Shown: in pieces, positions 48,301-59,647 of the stretch
Layout of the letters: the number at the start of each line of letters is the position of its first letter
Numbering within the stretch: the stretch's first letter is position 1
Assembly: GCF_021018805.1 (NCBI RefSeq)
Contig: NC_086248.1
Coordinates: 102,163,739-102,227,738 of the forward strand
Length of the DNA: 64,000 nucleotides
Reading direction: 5' to 3'
Source of the DNA: Prinia subflava
Taxonomy: Eukaryota > Chordata > Aves > Passeriformes > Cisticolidae
Program-made: the position numbers and the translations under genes
Notes under the pieces: model-generated
The model's database searches: none
What the model saw: only the letters and a program-made list of their open reading frames with translations
What the model was told of the DNA's origin: nothing

Positions 48301-51300
48301 TACTGGGGTTGGTTGGGGATTTTTCTCCCCTTTATCCCATTCTGCCCTGAACATTTTGCCGAGTGAGCTGCCGCCTGCCCCTGCCTGCCCTTCGGCCCAG
48401 TCCTGTGCGAGGCCCTGTGTTTCCCATCACTCTGCTGGGCGCCCAGGTTCACGCACCTCAGCGGAGTTGTGCCACCTGCTCGGGCACAGGACAGTCCCAC
48501 GCAGCCACCCCTGCCCTCCTCTGCGGCAGCTGCCGGGCTCGAGAACCTGGGCCGGCAGAACCTTTCTTCTCCCCTTCTGTATAATGACATCATTGCTAGC
48601 GAACCATTGACATAAATACCTGCAGGCTATGACGAACCCGGTTTGTTGTGCACACACAAGGTAATGGCTGCCTCTTTAGGGCCCACACTTGTGCAGATAC
48701 ACCGTTATCCAGGAGGGACCCTGGAGCTGCGAGATTGATCTACCTTTTTTGCTGGAGAGCCACCCTCAGCTGAGATGAACAGGAGAGCTGAAGGAATACC
48801 TCTGTTCCTAAAGTCCGACTGCTCCCCAAGAGCTGCAATGGCTTGCTGGACACAGACTGAAGTGAAAGTGAACATAATTTTCTTTTGTTGGATCATATAT
48901 TATTTATTATATAGAAATATTACATATATTTCATATATTATATGAAAATGCTATTATAGTTTTTCTTATAATGATGGGCAAATCTTTTTATGTTTTCTCT
49001 TGATGGCTTTTTTAACCCTAAGAGCTATCACAGTGAGCTGTCCAATGCTACATGGGCCACCTTCAATTTTTGAGGGAATGCTTTGCTAGGTTCTATGAGT
49101 ATGGGGTAAAAATTGTGCTTGAAAAAGTGTTTATAGATATATGAATATTTTTAAACTTTTTAAAAGATGGGTATTTGATGATATTTGTTTGTTATAATTG
49201 TAAGCTTTGTAACTTTTGAGGGTTGATAGTTTTTGTAGAAATAAGAGGTTGTATAAGTTGATAGTTGGGGTAAGTACTAATAATGGCTTTTGATTTGATT
49301 TTTAAAGCTATCAAACTTTAAAAATTCTCTACAAATCCATTTCCCACAATTGTCAGAATTTGGTTAGTTACTAACCTTTCTCAATAAAGATAGTCTCATT
49401 CTGGGGGCGGCAACGAATTATATACACCCACCCTGTCCTGAAAGGGTTTCTGCCAGTTCTGAACTTGACCAGGATATTGGTTTCCAGCATTTCCACATTT
49501 CCAGGTTTCCAGCTCTGCTCTTACACATTCACTGCTTGTGCTCCTACACACTACTTTAACAACACTGAAGTCCCTTGCTGGCCCAAGATTGGTCGAGCCA
49601 GCTCCCATCCAGACAGTAAATTGAGTTGACAACTGGCCTAGGATGTAACTATGGAAGAAGTGTTTTGTTTTGTTTTGTGTTTTTCCCTGGTAGAAGACAC
49701 TCCCTTCCCCCTGGCAGGGCAGGTTTTATCCCATGGTAAACAACTCTGAAACCTGTAGCAATGTTAAACACTGCAGCAAGTCACTCCAGCTGAGGAAAGA
49801 GATCCTTACTGTCCCACTGCTGGCTCCGATTGATTCCATGGGAAAGCAGTCAATCCACTGTGGGGTGAAAGGGACTTGGGGGTGAAAACCTCTGTTGCTG
49901 ACATGACAGCACTGTGACAGTACACCCTAAGTACTCCCTTGAAATTTAAATGTCCCTTTGAAGTCTGTAACTTCTTGACCCTGAGAGTCACTGCAAAATC
50001 ATTACTCATGCCTCCATCATAAGCCTCCTCTGGTTCCATTGCAGGGATGCTTGTAAATACCAGGTGGGAGCTCACTGTCTTGGGAATAGAGACTGGGACT
50101 ATCTGGGAAGCCTGTGAAGCTCAGAAGGAAATTTCCCACTCGGAATCCCAAGGTGAGTTAGCGAATGCCTTACTAGTGTAGTGAGTACTAACTCCTGAAA
50201 CATCTCCATTTCTGGGGAGCATAAGACAGGAGAATTCCCTCTTCTCTCCCACCAATAAACTGGTGTGTGGGTGGAACAGGCTTTGAGCAGCTCAATCTGC
50301 CAGAGGAAACGGAAGAGAATCGCAGTGGATGTTACTCTTCTGAAAGAAACACTCTATATTTATCTTCTACAAGAGTCTTCTGTGGAAAAAAACCCTTCTA
50401 AAGACCAGACGTGACTAACATACTGATGAGTATTACAGAGTTTGCTTTGTGGCACCTCTGCCATGCTTGCTACCATGCAGAGCGTTCTCTGTGAAGGGCC
50501 ATGGAGGCTCCAGAGGAGGTCCCCTTGCTCTGTGAGGGCCCTCAAAAGGTTTCCACAGAGCTAGCTCACAGAGGGGCAGAAAGATGGGCTTTTGTTCTTT
50601 CCACAGTGCAAAACCATAAAGCACTGGGAGAAAACTGTGTCAATCAGAGGATACAGATGTGCATGGATGACAGTCAGATATGTCTTAGCATAGCTGAGGA
50701 GCAGTCATGACTGTTGCAAGGAGAGCAAACAGCCCTCAGATACTTGGCATTTTCCCCTGCAAGCCAGGCCAAGTTCTGCGCTTCAGACCAAACAGAGATT
50801 TTTCTTCTGTTTGAACTTGCAGATTGTCTTCACAAAGAGCTTTCAACTCTGGTGAAAAATATTTGAGATTCAAGCAGAGCACAATGGATGCACATTGGCC
50901 AAGCAGAATCCAGCTGCTAGGAAGGGTGATCCCCAGCTGGTGCCCAGCATCCCAAGCCTGTTTGAAGGGCTGAAGGGGGCTGCACTTGAGAGTTGCCCTG
51001 GAGCCTTGGCCAAACATGGACAGGAGCACCATGGGGCTGGGCAGCACTGCCCAGCAGAGAGCACCTGCATGGCAGACTCACCAAGTCTTGCTGCTGCTGC
51101 ATTCCACACACACAGGAAAGAACCACTGCGGAGACTGACCTGTGCTTCTGGCTGGGTCTCAAAGGACTGTGGGAGGGTTCTCTGCCCTGGGTTCCAGTCC
51201 AGGGCCCTACCTTTGCATTACAGTTCCTGTGCTCTCCCTGCTGGTGTCTGCCTACTCAGAAAGCTGCACTGTCACCTCAGGCTTGTGCTGCAGGATGCAT

Positions 51301-54300
51301 TAGCTGTTTGTTCCTCTTCTCCAAGGGGTTTGGTGCTGGGGCTGTGGCCAAGCACAGCTCCAGTTCCAGGTTAAAAGCACCAGCGGGGCTGGCTTGGCAT
51401 GGTTGCTTCTCCTATGAGGTAAGAGGGGCTGGGTTAAACCAGCTGTTTATCTGACAGACCTTAGACACACACACACACAGGCATCCTCTGCATGCCACAG
51501 AGAGGATGCAATTAAACACACTGCTGATTGCCATTGCTCTCTTCTTCCTGCCTGCTCAGAGAGCAGAAAGCCTTCCTGAGTGCCATGCTCCAGTGTAGCA
51601 TTACCCATCTGACTGAGCTGGTTTCAGCAAATCCAGCCAGCTCTGCCCTGAGGGAGACCAGGGAGCGTGTGTACACCGGGATATCATTGCGGGCTAGTGG
51701 CTAGCAGCTGAAGGAGCAATGCTTTTGGTCAGCTCCTGGCAGTGCCTCATGCAGCCAAACCTCCTCCTCCTCTCAGTCATGCACCTGTACTCCAATTTCA
51801 GGGTGATTCAAAAGGCTGCCCAGCTGATGCAATTTTCATGTAAAAACAGTTTACAGGAGTTTAGGCTACACCTGTTCCAATTTTGTTTAAGAGCATTTCA
51901 ATAAGTTTGCATCTGCTTAGATAAAACAGCTTAAGATCACAGACTTGGATAAAGCTGAGTGTCCTCCTCTTGAAGGATGGCAGCTCTCTCCTCTGTCTGA
52001 AAAGCTTGAGTGAAGTCTTTGCACTTACAGTGCAAAGTGGTGAGCTCAGGGTTTCAGGAATGCCTGTTGTACAGGAGGGAGCAGAGGGGACACACTCCCC
52101 ATGTTTCAGCTGTCTTGGAAAATAAACTGTGACAGAGCTGGTTTCTGGCTTACCCTCTGCCAGAGGGTTTTGGGGTCTTTGGTGGTTAAAGGAAGGCAGC
52201 AGCATCCGGCTTCCTCGCTCCTTTTCTGGTCTGTACCTTTTCCTAAACAGACTTTTTTAAAGCTTTCCACACCTTCCCTTCTTGATTCACAACTAAATGC
52301 ACACATGAGCAAACAGACTAAAGAAACAGTATACTGTTTTTTTACTGTGTTTGTACATGTATTTTTTCCTTTTTGAGACTTGGAGCTATTTTCTCCTACA
52401 GGCCTCTTTTTGGGTGCTTTTTTCTCTTACTGAGGCCAGTGGGGTGGAAGCCAGAGAGGCAGGATGGAGCAGGACAGCCCTCCCCTGTTGGAGCTGCTTG
52501 TCCCAGCACTTAACCCTCTGCTACTGCTGAATCTTTGGGAATATCTTGTGTTTCAGTGGTGAGGAGAAGCAATTGCCAAATTGAGTATGCAGTACATAAA
52601 AGCCAACTAGGGTTCTTTCTGGATGAAAGAGGCAATAAAAACGCTGGTATTTATGGAAAAAATATTTATTGCTTCATGTGATATCAGGGCTTCCTGTGGT
52701 TTGAGGCTGTGCCTTGCATAGCTCATTGCTTAATGCCTTGGGATGACTCTTTCCTTTTTTTCTTTCAGCAGCAGCTTGTTTGCTCTCAAATCAATGATCA
52801 GATTTACAAACAGTGAGTCTGTGTCCCTTAAAGGGCTGTCCTCCGGTGCTGTTCTCCCCTTCTGTGGGCACAGGTCAGGCTGGTGGTGTCTGTGGGGGTG
52901 TGTGTGTGCATTCCACCTTGGGGAAAGTCTGGGGAATAACAACTGCTTCAGAGGAAATAGCAGCTCTTCTACCTGCCTGATGGCACTGGAAAACAGCAAT
53001 ATTTAATAAAATTAAAGGGCAGACACTTCAAAACAAATGCAAATTAAACCCTATTACATGCAGTGAAATTACCCTGGAGGACCTTTTGCCAAGGGAAGAT
53101 GTTTCTGAAGCCAAAAAAAAAAAATCAGAAATGTAAAAGAAGGATGGGTAACTGTGTAAATATTGAAAATAGCAGTGTCAGAATGAATCCTAACATTGGT
53201 GTATCCAGAGTTCACAGTTTACAGCTCATAAAAGTCCGAGAAAACAAAAAAAAAAACCCATGAAATCTAATACAAATCTTGGATCATCACCAATCCTTCA
53301 GCCCCCCCTTATTGCTGGACCCCTTCCCAGTGGCCTGTCTGCAAGGGATGCTGTCTTCCAAAAAGCACCATCACACCGGGCTGCTCTGGAGGATGCCGTA
53401 GCAAGCACATGGGAGAGGCTGTGCCTGCCCCAAAGGGGACACATCCAGCACACCAGAACTTTGTTCCTGCCAGCTTGCTGCTCCTCCTCGTGCCCTGGAT
53501 GGCAGCCCTGCCTCCTTCCTGCACTCTGGTCTGTCCCCTTAGCTTGGGAATGTCCTTGGGCTTGCCAGGGGCATGCTCTGACCGTCTCCAGGTCTCTCAT
53601 AAAGACTGAGCAGCACCAGCCTGTGAGTAGCATTTCCCTTCAGGGTCTCCATCACCTGAGCTCCGCAGAGGTAGCTGCCCTGGGGTGATTCCAGTGGCGT
53701 CTCCCAGGCCACTCTGTGAGACTTCCCTTCAGACGGCAGATAAATCTTCTCCTCCTTCCCCTCCACCCTCTCCGTAGTGTGCCTGGATTTAGAGAAGGCT
53801 GGACAGAGCGACTGCCAGCAGGAGAGGAGCACACTGCAGGAAAGGTGAAAGAGCCTCCAGCACCAGGGGCTGTTTGTTCCCTTCACTCTGGAAGGACCTG
53901 TACATGGCAGAGATCCCTGGGACTGATCCTGGGTCCCTATCTGAAACCAGCTATCAGCACTTCACACACCAGTTGATGCAATCTGAGTGCATGAGATAAT
54001 AAGACAATTATGAGGAAGAGAAATGCTGCTGCCTTGCTGAGTGAGCTGAACTTACTGACTCAGTCACAGTAGCTTAGTTAAAGTCACTGGAAGGAAGCTG
54101 TGCTCATCCTTCTTTTGAACAGAGATATCATTTATTGCTTACCATTTTTCTCCCCATTTCCAGATTTAAGAGAAGATGGAGGAGTACTTTATTTAGGAAG
54201 CGTCATTGGCATCCTAAACTGTGAGTGAAACCTCCCCAGATTGACAGAAGACCAAGAGAGAGTTCATTGGGATGTTTCCCCTTGCCCAGCAGTAGCCCTC

Positions 54301-54692
54301 ACTTATCTGCCTATGAATGTGCTACATGACAGAATTTGTCACCAGTTCTCAGCAACAAAGTGTGCTGCGAAGATTGGCTCTCATTTCCAGAAGAGGCAGT
54401 AACAGCATGCAAACAGGCCAGCTGCTGCTTGGACTCAGTTCCAGCACTGTTCCAGTCCTGAATTTATCAGGCGATGAATCTCAGAGCACACAGGTTGGTC
54501 CTGGAGACCTCTAGTGAGGCATCAGCATAACGCAAACCAGGACAGCCTCCCAAAAACATCCCTGTGGGGAGAGAGAGCTCCTATAGGAGAACTGTTGTAC
54601 AGTGCTGGTGAAGAGTACACTGCTTCTGGTCTCTGAGTCCTTCAGCATGCTGGACACAGCAAATACCAGGGTCTCACAGCCAGTGTTTGGCA
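48301..54692. other. Upstream intergenic sequence, nothing firm
   Basis: This is about 6.4 kb without a supportable exon or named repeat. A strongly AT-rich part at 48890-49390 ends in CTCAATAAAG and could be an eroded LTR, but no ends were found. Short simple repeats include TTTTG units near 49664-49678 and a CA run at 51465-51479. Confidence 0.45.
51465..51479 (+). repeat. Short (AC)n microsatellite
   Basis: About seven AC units without interruption. Confidence 0.85.
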
Positions 54693-54792
54693 CATCATGG
54701 AGGAAAGAATAAAAGAAAAAAAGAAAGAAAGAAAAAGAAAGAAAAAGAAAGAGGGAAAAGGAAAAAAGAAAAAGAAGGTTCGAGGAGAGGGA
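54693..54792 (+). repeat. GAAA-rich tract at the left edge of the GGAA array
   Basis: Degenerate AAAG and AAAGAAAG units lead into the GGAA array. The transition is gradual, which suggests one long purine tract that has evolved different unit types along its length. Confidence 0.85.
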
Positions 54793-55332
54793 GGGAAGGA
54801 AGGAAGGAGGGAAGGAAGGAAGGAGGGAAGGAGGGAGGGAGGGAGGGAGGGAAGGAGGGAAGGAGGGAAGGAGGGAAGGAGGGAAGGAGGGAAGGAGGGA
54901 AGGAGGGAAGGAGGGAAGGAGGGAAGGAGGGAAGGAGGGAAGGAGGGAGGGAAGGAGGGAAGGAAGGAGGGAAGGAAGGAGGGAAGGAAGGAGGGAAGGA
55001 AGGAGGGAAGGAGGGAAGGAGGGAAGGAGGGAAGGAGGGAAGGAGGGAAGGAGGGAAGGAGGGAAGGAAGGAAGGAAGGAAGGAAGGAAGGAAGGAAGGA
55101 AGGAAGGAAGGAAGGAAGGAAGGAAGGAAGGAAGGAAGGAAGGAAGGAAGGAAGGAAGGAAGGAAGGAAGGAAGGAAGGAAGGAAGGAAGGAAGGAAGGA
55201 AGGAAGGAAGGAAGGAAGGAAGGAAGGAAGGAAGGAAGGAAGGAAGGAAGGAAGGAAGGAAGGAAGGAAGGAAGGAAGGAAGGAAGGAAGGAAGGAAGGA
55301 AGGAAGGAAGGAAGGAAGGAAGGAAGGAAGGA
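54793..55332 (+). repeat. Long (GGAA)n / (GGAAGGAG)n microsatellite
   Basis: The left part (to about 55061) is a higher-order mixture of GGAAGGAG and GGAG units. The right part (55062-55332) is an almost perfect run of about 68 GGAA units. Both strands are open in several frames across the array, giving Lys-Glu-Gly-Arg or Leu-Pro-Ser-Phe repeats that are not genes. GGAA is the core of ETS-family binding sites. Assembly length may be unreliable because such arrays are hard to sequence. Confidence 0.97.
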
Positions 55333-56029
55333 TGGACAAGCTCCTTGCTGTCTCTTCAATGACACCTAATTTTGCCAAAATATTGCCCAGGTTCTGACAC
55401 ACAATGTGCTTCAGATTTCAGCAGGTGACAGTTTGGAGCAACATTTTGTCACTTTCTGAAATGGTGTGGCCTGACCTACATAAAACAGCTACAGTAACCC
55501 CACGCTCTGACACACATTACTGTTCAGTTTAACTAGATTGACACCAGTTTTCAGGCATAAATGTTTCCGTAATTTAGCCAAATTTATTTCAAATCTTTAT
55601 CATAAAATTAAATTATATTTCTGAAGTCTCTCAGAAATTAATATCGAAGTGCTAAAGTCTTCCTCTGTTTCCAAGAGTGCCTGTTACCAGCACATTTTCA
55701 CCACGCAGCACAAGCCTCTGGCACTTTTAGCCTCAGGGAAGAGAGCAGCAGCCCTGTGAGGATCTGATAATCCCAGGCTGGCTCCCAGCCAGCCCAATTC
55801 CTGACACATTACACAGCCAGACACATTATCACAGCCAGCAGGAAACAGCCCAAACAAGGTCCACTGCTAGCCAGCGAAGTGCACAAGCCCTGGGCTTATT
55901 CCTCAAATCCCGTTTCATGTAACACCTCTCACAAGCTGGGCTGTTCTGTGAGAGCAGCTGTGGCACTGAACTGCCCAAGGCTGCCCCTTGCTAGGAAAAT
56001 CCAGACAAGAGGACATGGCCTACCTAACG
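55333..56029. other. Anonymous sequence
   Basis: About 700 bases between the GGAA array and the CR1 copy, with no recognised gene or repeat. Confidence 0.45.
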
Positions 56030-56262
56030 TTCTGCTAGGGAGGGTTTAAGGTGGATATTAGGAAAAACTTCTTTATGGAAAGGGCTGTCCAGCCCTGGCA
56101 CAAGTTGCCCCCAGCAGTGTCAGAGTCCCCATCTCTGGAGGAATTTAAAAGGGATGTGGCAGCTGGGGACATGGGTTAGTGATGGCCTTGGCAGTGGCTG
56201 GGAGAATGGTTGGACTTGATGGTCTTAGGGGGCTTTTCCTACCTAAGTGATTCTGTGTAAAG
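56030..56262 (+). mobile_element. CR1 LINE 3' end
   Basis: A clear CR1 3' region: GGATATTAGGAAAAACTTCT, CTGGCACAAGTTGCCC, TGGAGGAATTTAAAAGGGATGTGG in parts, GGTTGGACTTGATGGTCTTA, and TCCTACCTAAGTGATTCTGTG at the end. It is 5'-truncated and not interrupted. Confidence 0.92.
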
Positions 56263-58868
56263 AAGCTGTGCTGGAAAAGCAGCACAGTCAATCCCTGCTT
56301 CAAAGGGAAAGAAATGGGTTAATTTGTGGTGGACTGAATTCCTAACTAAGCATCCAGGATCCCACTTGCTTGCACTACTAAACAAAACTTCTGCTTACCT
56401 GAAGGACAAGACTTTCACCATCTCCTGCATAAGCAACCCCACCAAGAAGAAAGGCAGCCACATCACTCACCTGTGCTCTCATTCGTTTCAGTGACAAATT
56501 AGCCCCAGTTCTTCTGGGTGACCTGGAACAGCCTGCCATGCAAACACCACGTACAAGAAGCTGACACTCATCAGGACACTGTATTTTGTAAAAGACAGAT
56601 AAAGAAATATTTTGAAGGCAGATGGGACCATGAAATCACCTGAAACCTTTACCCAGCTGCTACACTGCATGCTGCCTCAGGGACAGCAAAGACACTCTCT
56701 GGACTTGCTTCAAATTCTTGTCCTATGTAGTGTATTTTTCCCCAAATAGACATGTGCTGTATTTCTGTTGGCTGTTTAGAAAGGAGAGAAATAAAGCCTC
56801 ATCCAGACCATGACTTCATGCTCCCAAATACTTGTTTTGTATTTAATTTCACACTTTGGAACCCAGCACTGTGATTTGTGTATGTGGATTTAATTCTGCT
56901 GGTGGCACACCACTCCACCTGAGTGAAGCAGGGTGGGTTGGAAAGTAGTGCAAGGTCTTACCTAGACAGACATGCTCAGGAAAAATATTCTAAATTAAGT
57001 CACTGCTTGACTTTAAGTGGATTAGTTAAAATGCATTCAATCCCTCAATGGAAGTTCTTATTCAGAAGCAAAATGACCTAAATTTTATTTACTTCCAGTC
57101 ATTTCCAAACTTAAATAATATTATCACAGCTTTCAATCAGAGAGGACTGACCCCGTGTATGTTAAATTAGGTTTAAGCAATCCACTTACATCAACAAGAA
57201 AAACAAAATAAAAACAAAACAAGAAAATATTCCCGAGCTCCAGGCATTAAACTACTAATTGTTGGGCCTGCTTTTCCATGAGTTCAGTAGTTAATGGTGG
57301 CTGCTGAACAGCCTAATAGATGTATGGCTGGTATCAGGTGGGGGTCTGGGTGAGAAGAAGGCATTGGAACCCAGATCATTCCTTTGTCTAGGACAGATAT
57401 GACGAAGCAATTATCATATTTGGACCTGCCTACATGCATGTTGCTGTATTTTCTCAAATAAATGATGAATGTTGCAGAAATCTAAATGTTACTTTTTATA
57501 GTCACTTCTCCAGGCACACAGCTATTAAATGCTGAGCTGCCAGCCCGAGCTATGCAGAAATATGAGTCAAGCCCCACAGATCGTGGGGCTGCCTTGAGGC
57601 CTGTGAGATTCACAAAGCAGGGCTCATTCCTCATGTTCCACAAGATTTAGATGGAGGAAAGGGATGGGGATAAGCACTCAAAAGCAACAGAATGGATCCA
57701 GAAAAGGAGCACTTGATCCCTGCTCACTTACAGGCTGGACCCAGGAATTATGCTGATAAAATTTCCTAAGTTTCTCTTTTCCTCTTAATCTTTTCTGCTG
57801 AAGCAAAATAACCCTCTGCCCAGAAAGGCCAGAGTCATTACACACCTTAGAGCTTTTTCCTTGTGGCAAAACCTGTTTGGCACCACAGAAGAAACAGCAA
57901 ATTTTTCTAAGAAGCAAAAGTACCTTGACCCAAAATCTCCGCTGCCTGCAATAACCAACATGCCTGAAGCCTTGTCAAGGATGCCCTGGTTTGCCCTGCA
58001 GCTCCATGATCCCCCTTCCCTATCCTGTTTCCCAAGACTAAATGCACCTGTATGTAAAGGAAAAACAGATCAACTTATGCTGATGTGTTGTTTTTCCACA
58101 GCCAGTAGGCATGGCTGGAAAAGCCCACGGATCAAAGCAACAGGGTCAGGAAGAAGAGGATGAATGTTTATACCCTGCCACAAGGAACAAATGACATTTC
58201 CACTTCTTGGGAGCATGGGGAGCTGCCCAAATAAGTGAAGGGATCCATGTGCTAGCTCTGGTCCAGGCCAGCCAGCCTCATACCGGGACTTCTGCACAGT
58301 TGCCATATTTGTGTGTGGTGGCCCCTCATTTTACCCCTAATGATCTCTCCAGCCAATGTCTGAGGGCTTGACATGACTTGAATGCATTTCCTCTTTTCCT
58401 GCCACTTGTTACCCAGGAGAAGAGGCTGAGCCCCACCTGGGCTCACAGTCTCCTTTCAAGTAGATGTAGAGATGAAGAAGGTCTCCTAATGTTTGGAAAA
58501 AATTACAGCATTTGCTCTTAAATCTGTCCCAAGCCTTATTCCAGCCCCTCACTGTATTTTGTTTATAAGCCTTCTCCTTGTACTTAACAAATGGGCTCAG
58601 GCAAGATCCCAATCCATCCCATTCTTTCCCTACCCACAATAAAAACTCATAGAAAACAGCAGTGTTTCATTTTGGAGCTATTTTGAAAAGGAATGTAATC
58701 TCCAAGGAACAGAGTAGTGTCAGAAAGTGACCAAACAACATGATAAATCACACTTGGAGCTCCAGAACTGTCCAAGCTGAGCACCAGCCTCCAACATGTC
58801 CCTGTGTAAGAAATAGAGGTTATGAAGGCCCCACCTTGATGTTGGTTCTCCCATGTTGTCTCGTTCTG
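56263..58868. other. Anonymous sequence
   Basis: About 2.6 kb of AT-leaning sequence with no supportable exon, RNA gene or named repeat. Confidence 0.45.
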
Positions 58869-59647
58869 TGTTACCAACTGTTATTCTTACTGCTGTGTGA
58901 TAGTTGTAATTACTGTATCTTACTTCCATCCCAGTCGTGGTATTCATTTATGTACCCCCTGCCCTCCTATGTGTCACCGTTCATTGTATTCATTGAATTA
59001 ATCTGTGTAGTCCCTGTTCACTTACATGTTGCAGTCCAGTGTATTCATTGCATTCGTTTGTGCTCCCCTCGCTTTCTTAGGTGTTTCTGTTTAATGTACT
59101 CACCCTGTGTACCCTCTCATTCTCCTGTGTGTTGTTGATCCTCCCCAAAGCCCCCTCTTCTTGTTTTTCCATCGGGAAACCGCCCACTGCTCCCACCATC
59201 TCTGCTTTGCTCTCCCTGTGATCTAAGCGTGGCACTGCCAGCTACCCGTACTTCACAAAATGGCTGCTCCACTACAGACTATGCAAATGAGCTGGCACGT
59301 GGCCAAGTTAAGTGAAACAATATTTTAAATCAGCAAACCTAGAAAGAGTTCGCACAAAAGAAACACGTTACCTAATAAAGAGAGAAAGTAGCTTTCAGCA
59401 GAGAGCGTTCACAAGTGTCTCCCTGCCTCAAGGACCCCTGGACGGTGAGCCATTAAGAGAGGTCTGAGGACGAGACCCCCGGGCCTGGTGTCTACACACC
59501 AGGGACGATGCGCTCCTCCTCTTCGGCATCGACCCGGGAGCAGCGGAGGCGGCGGCGCGCACCCCTTGAGCCCCCACCCCAAGGCTGAAATCTTTTAATA
59601 AAGGCTTTTAAAAGGAGAAGAAGCTCTTCTGGCCCTAATTTATAACA
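58869..59647 (+). mobile_element. Solo LTR D, related termini to LTRs A-C
   Basis: The element begins TGTTACC and ends TTTATAACA, so the outer five bases (TGTTA / TAACA) are perfectly inverted. AATAAA lies at 59597-59602, 45 bases before the end, and the terminal GGC...ATTTATAACA motif is shared with LTRs A and B. The R-U5 region is unusually CpG-rich (about 59450-59570). Flanks TCTG and CCTG match at three of four bases, so a target duplication is possible but not proven. Its U3 is not obviously alignable to A-C, so it may be a distinct subfamily. Confidence 0.65.

Noticed and set aside
47164..48610. Plus-strand open frames of 312-372 codons over the CpG island
   Set aside because: Frames in GC-rich DNA lack stop codons by chance. 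The proteins are Pro/Arg/Ala-rich without domains and run antisense to a better-supported exon with a consensus splice donor.
54511..55402. Open frames of 221-284 codons on both strands
   Set aside because: They are translations of the GGAA array, which has no stop codon in these frames; the proteins are pure Lys-Glu-Gly-Arg or Leu-Pro-Ser-Phe repeats.
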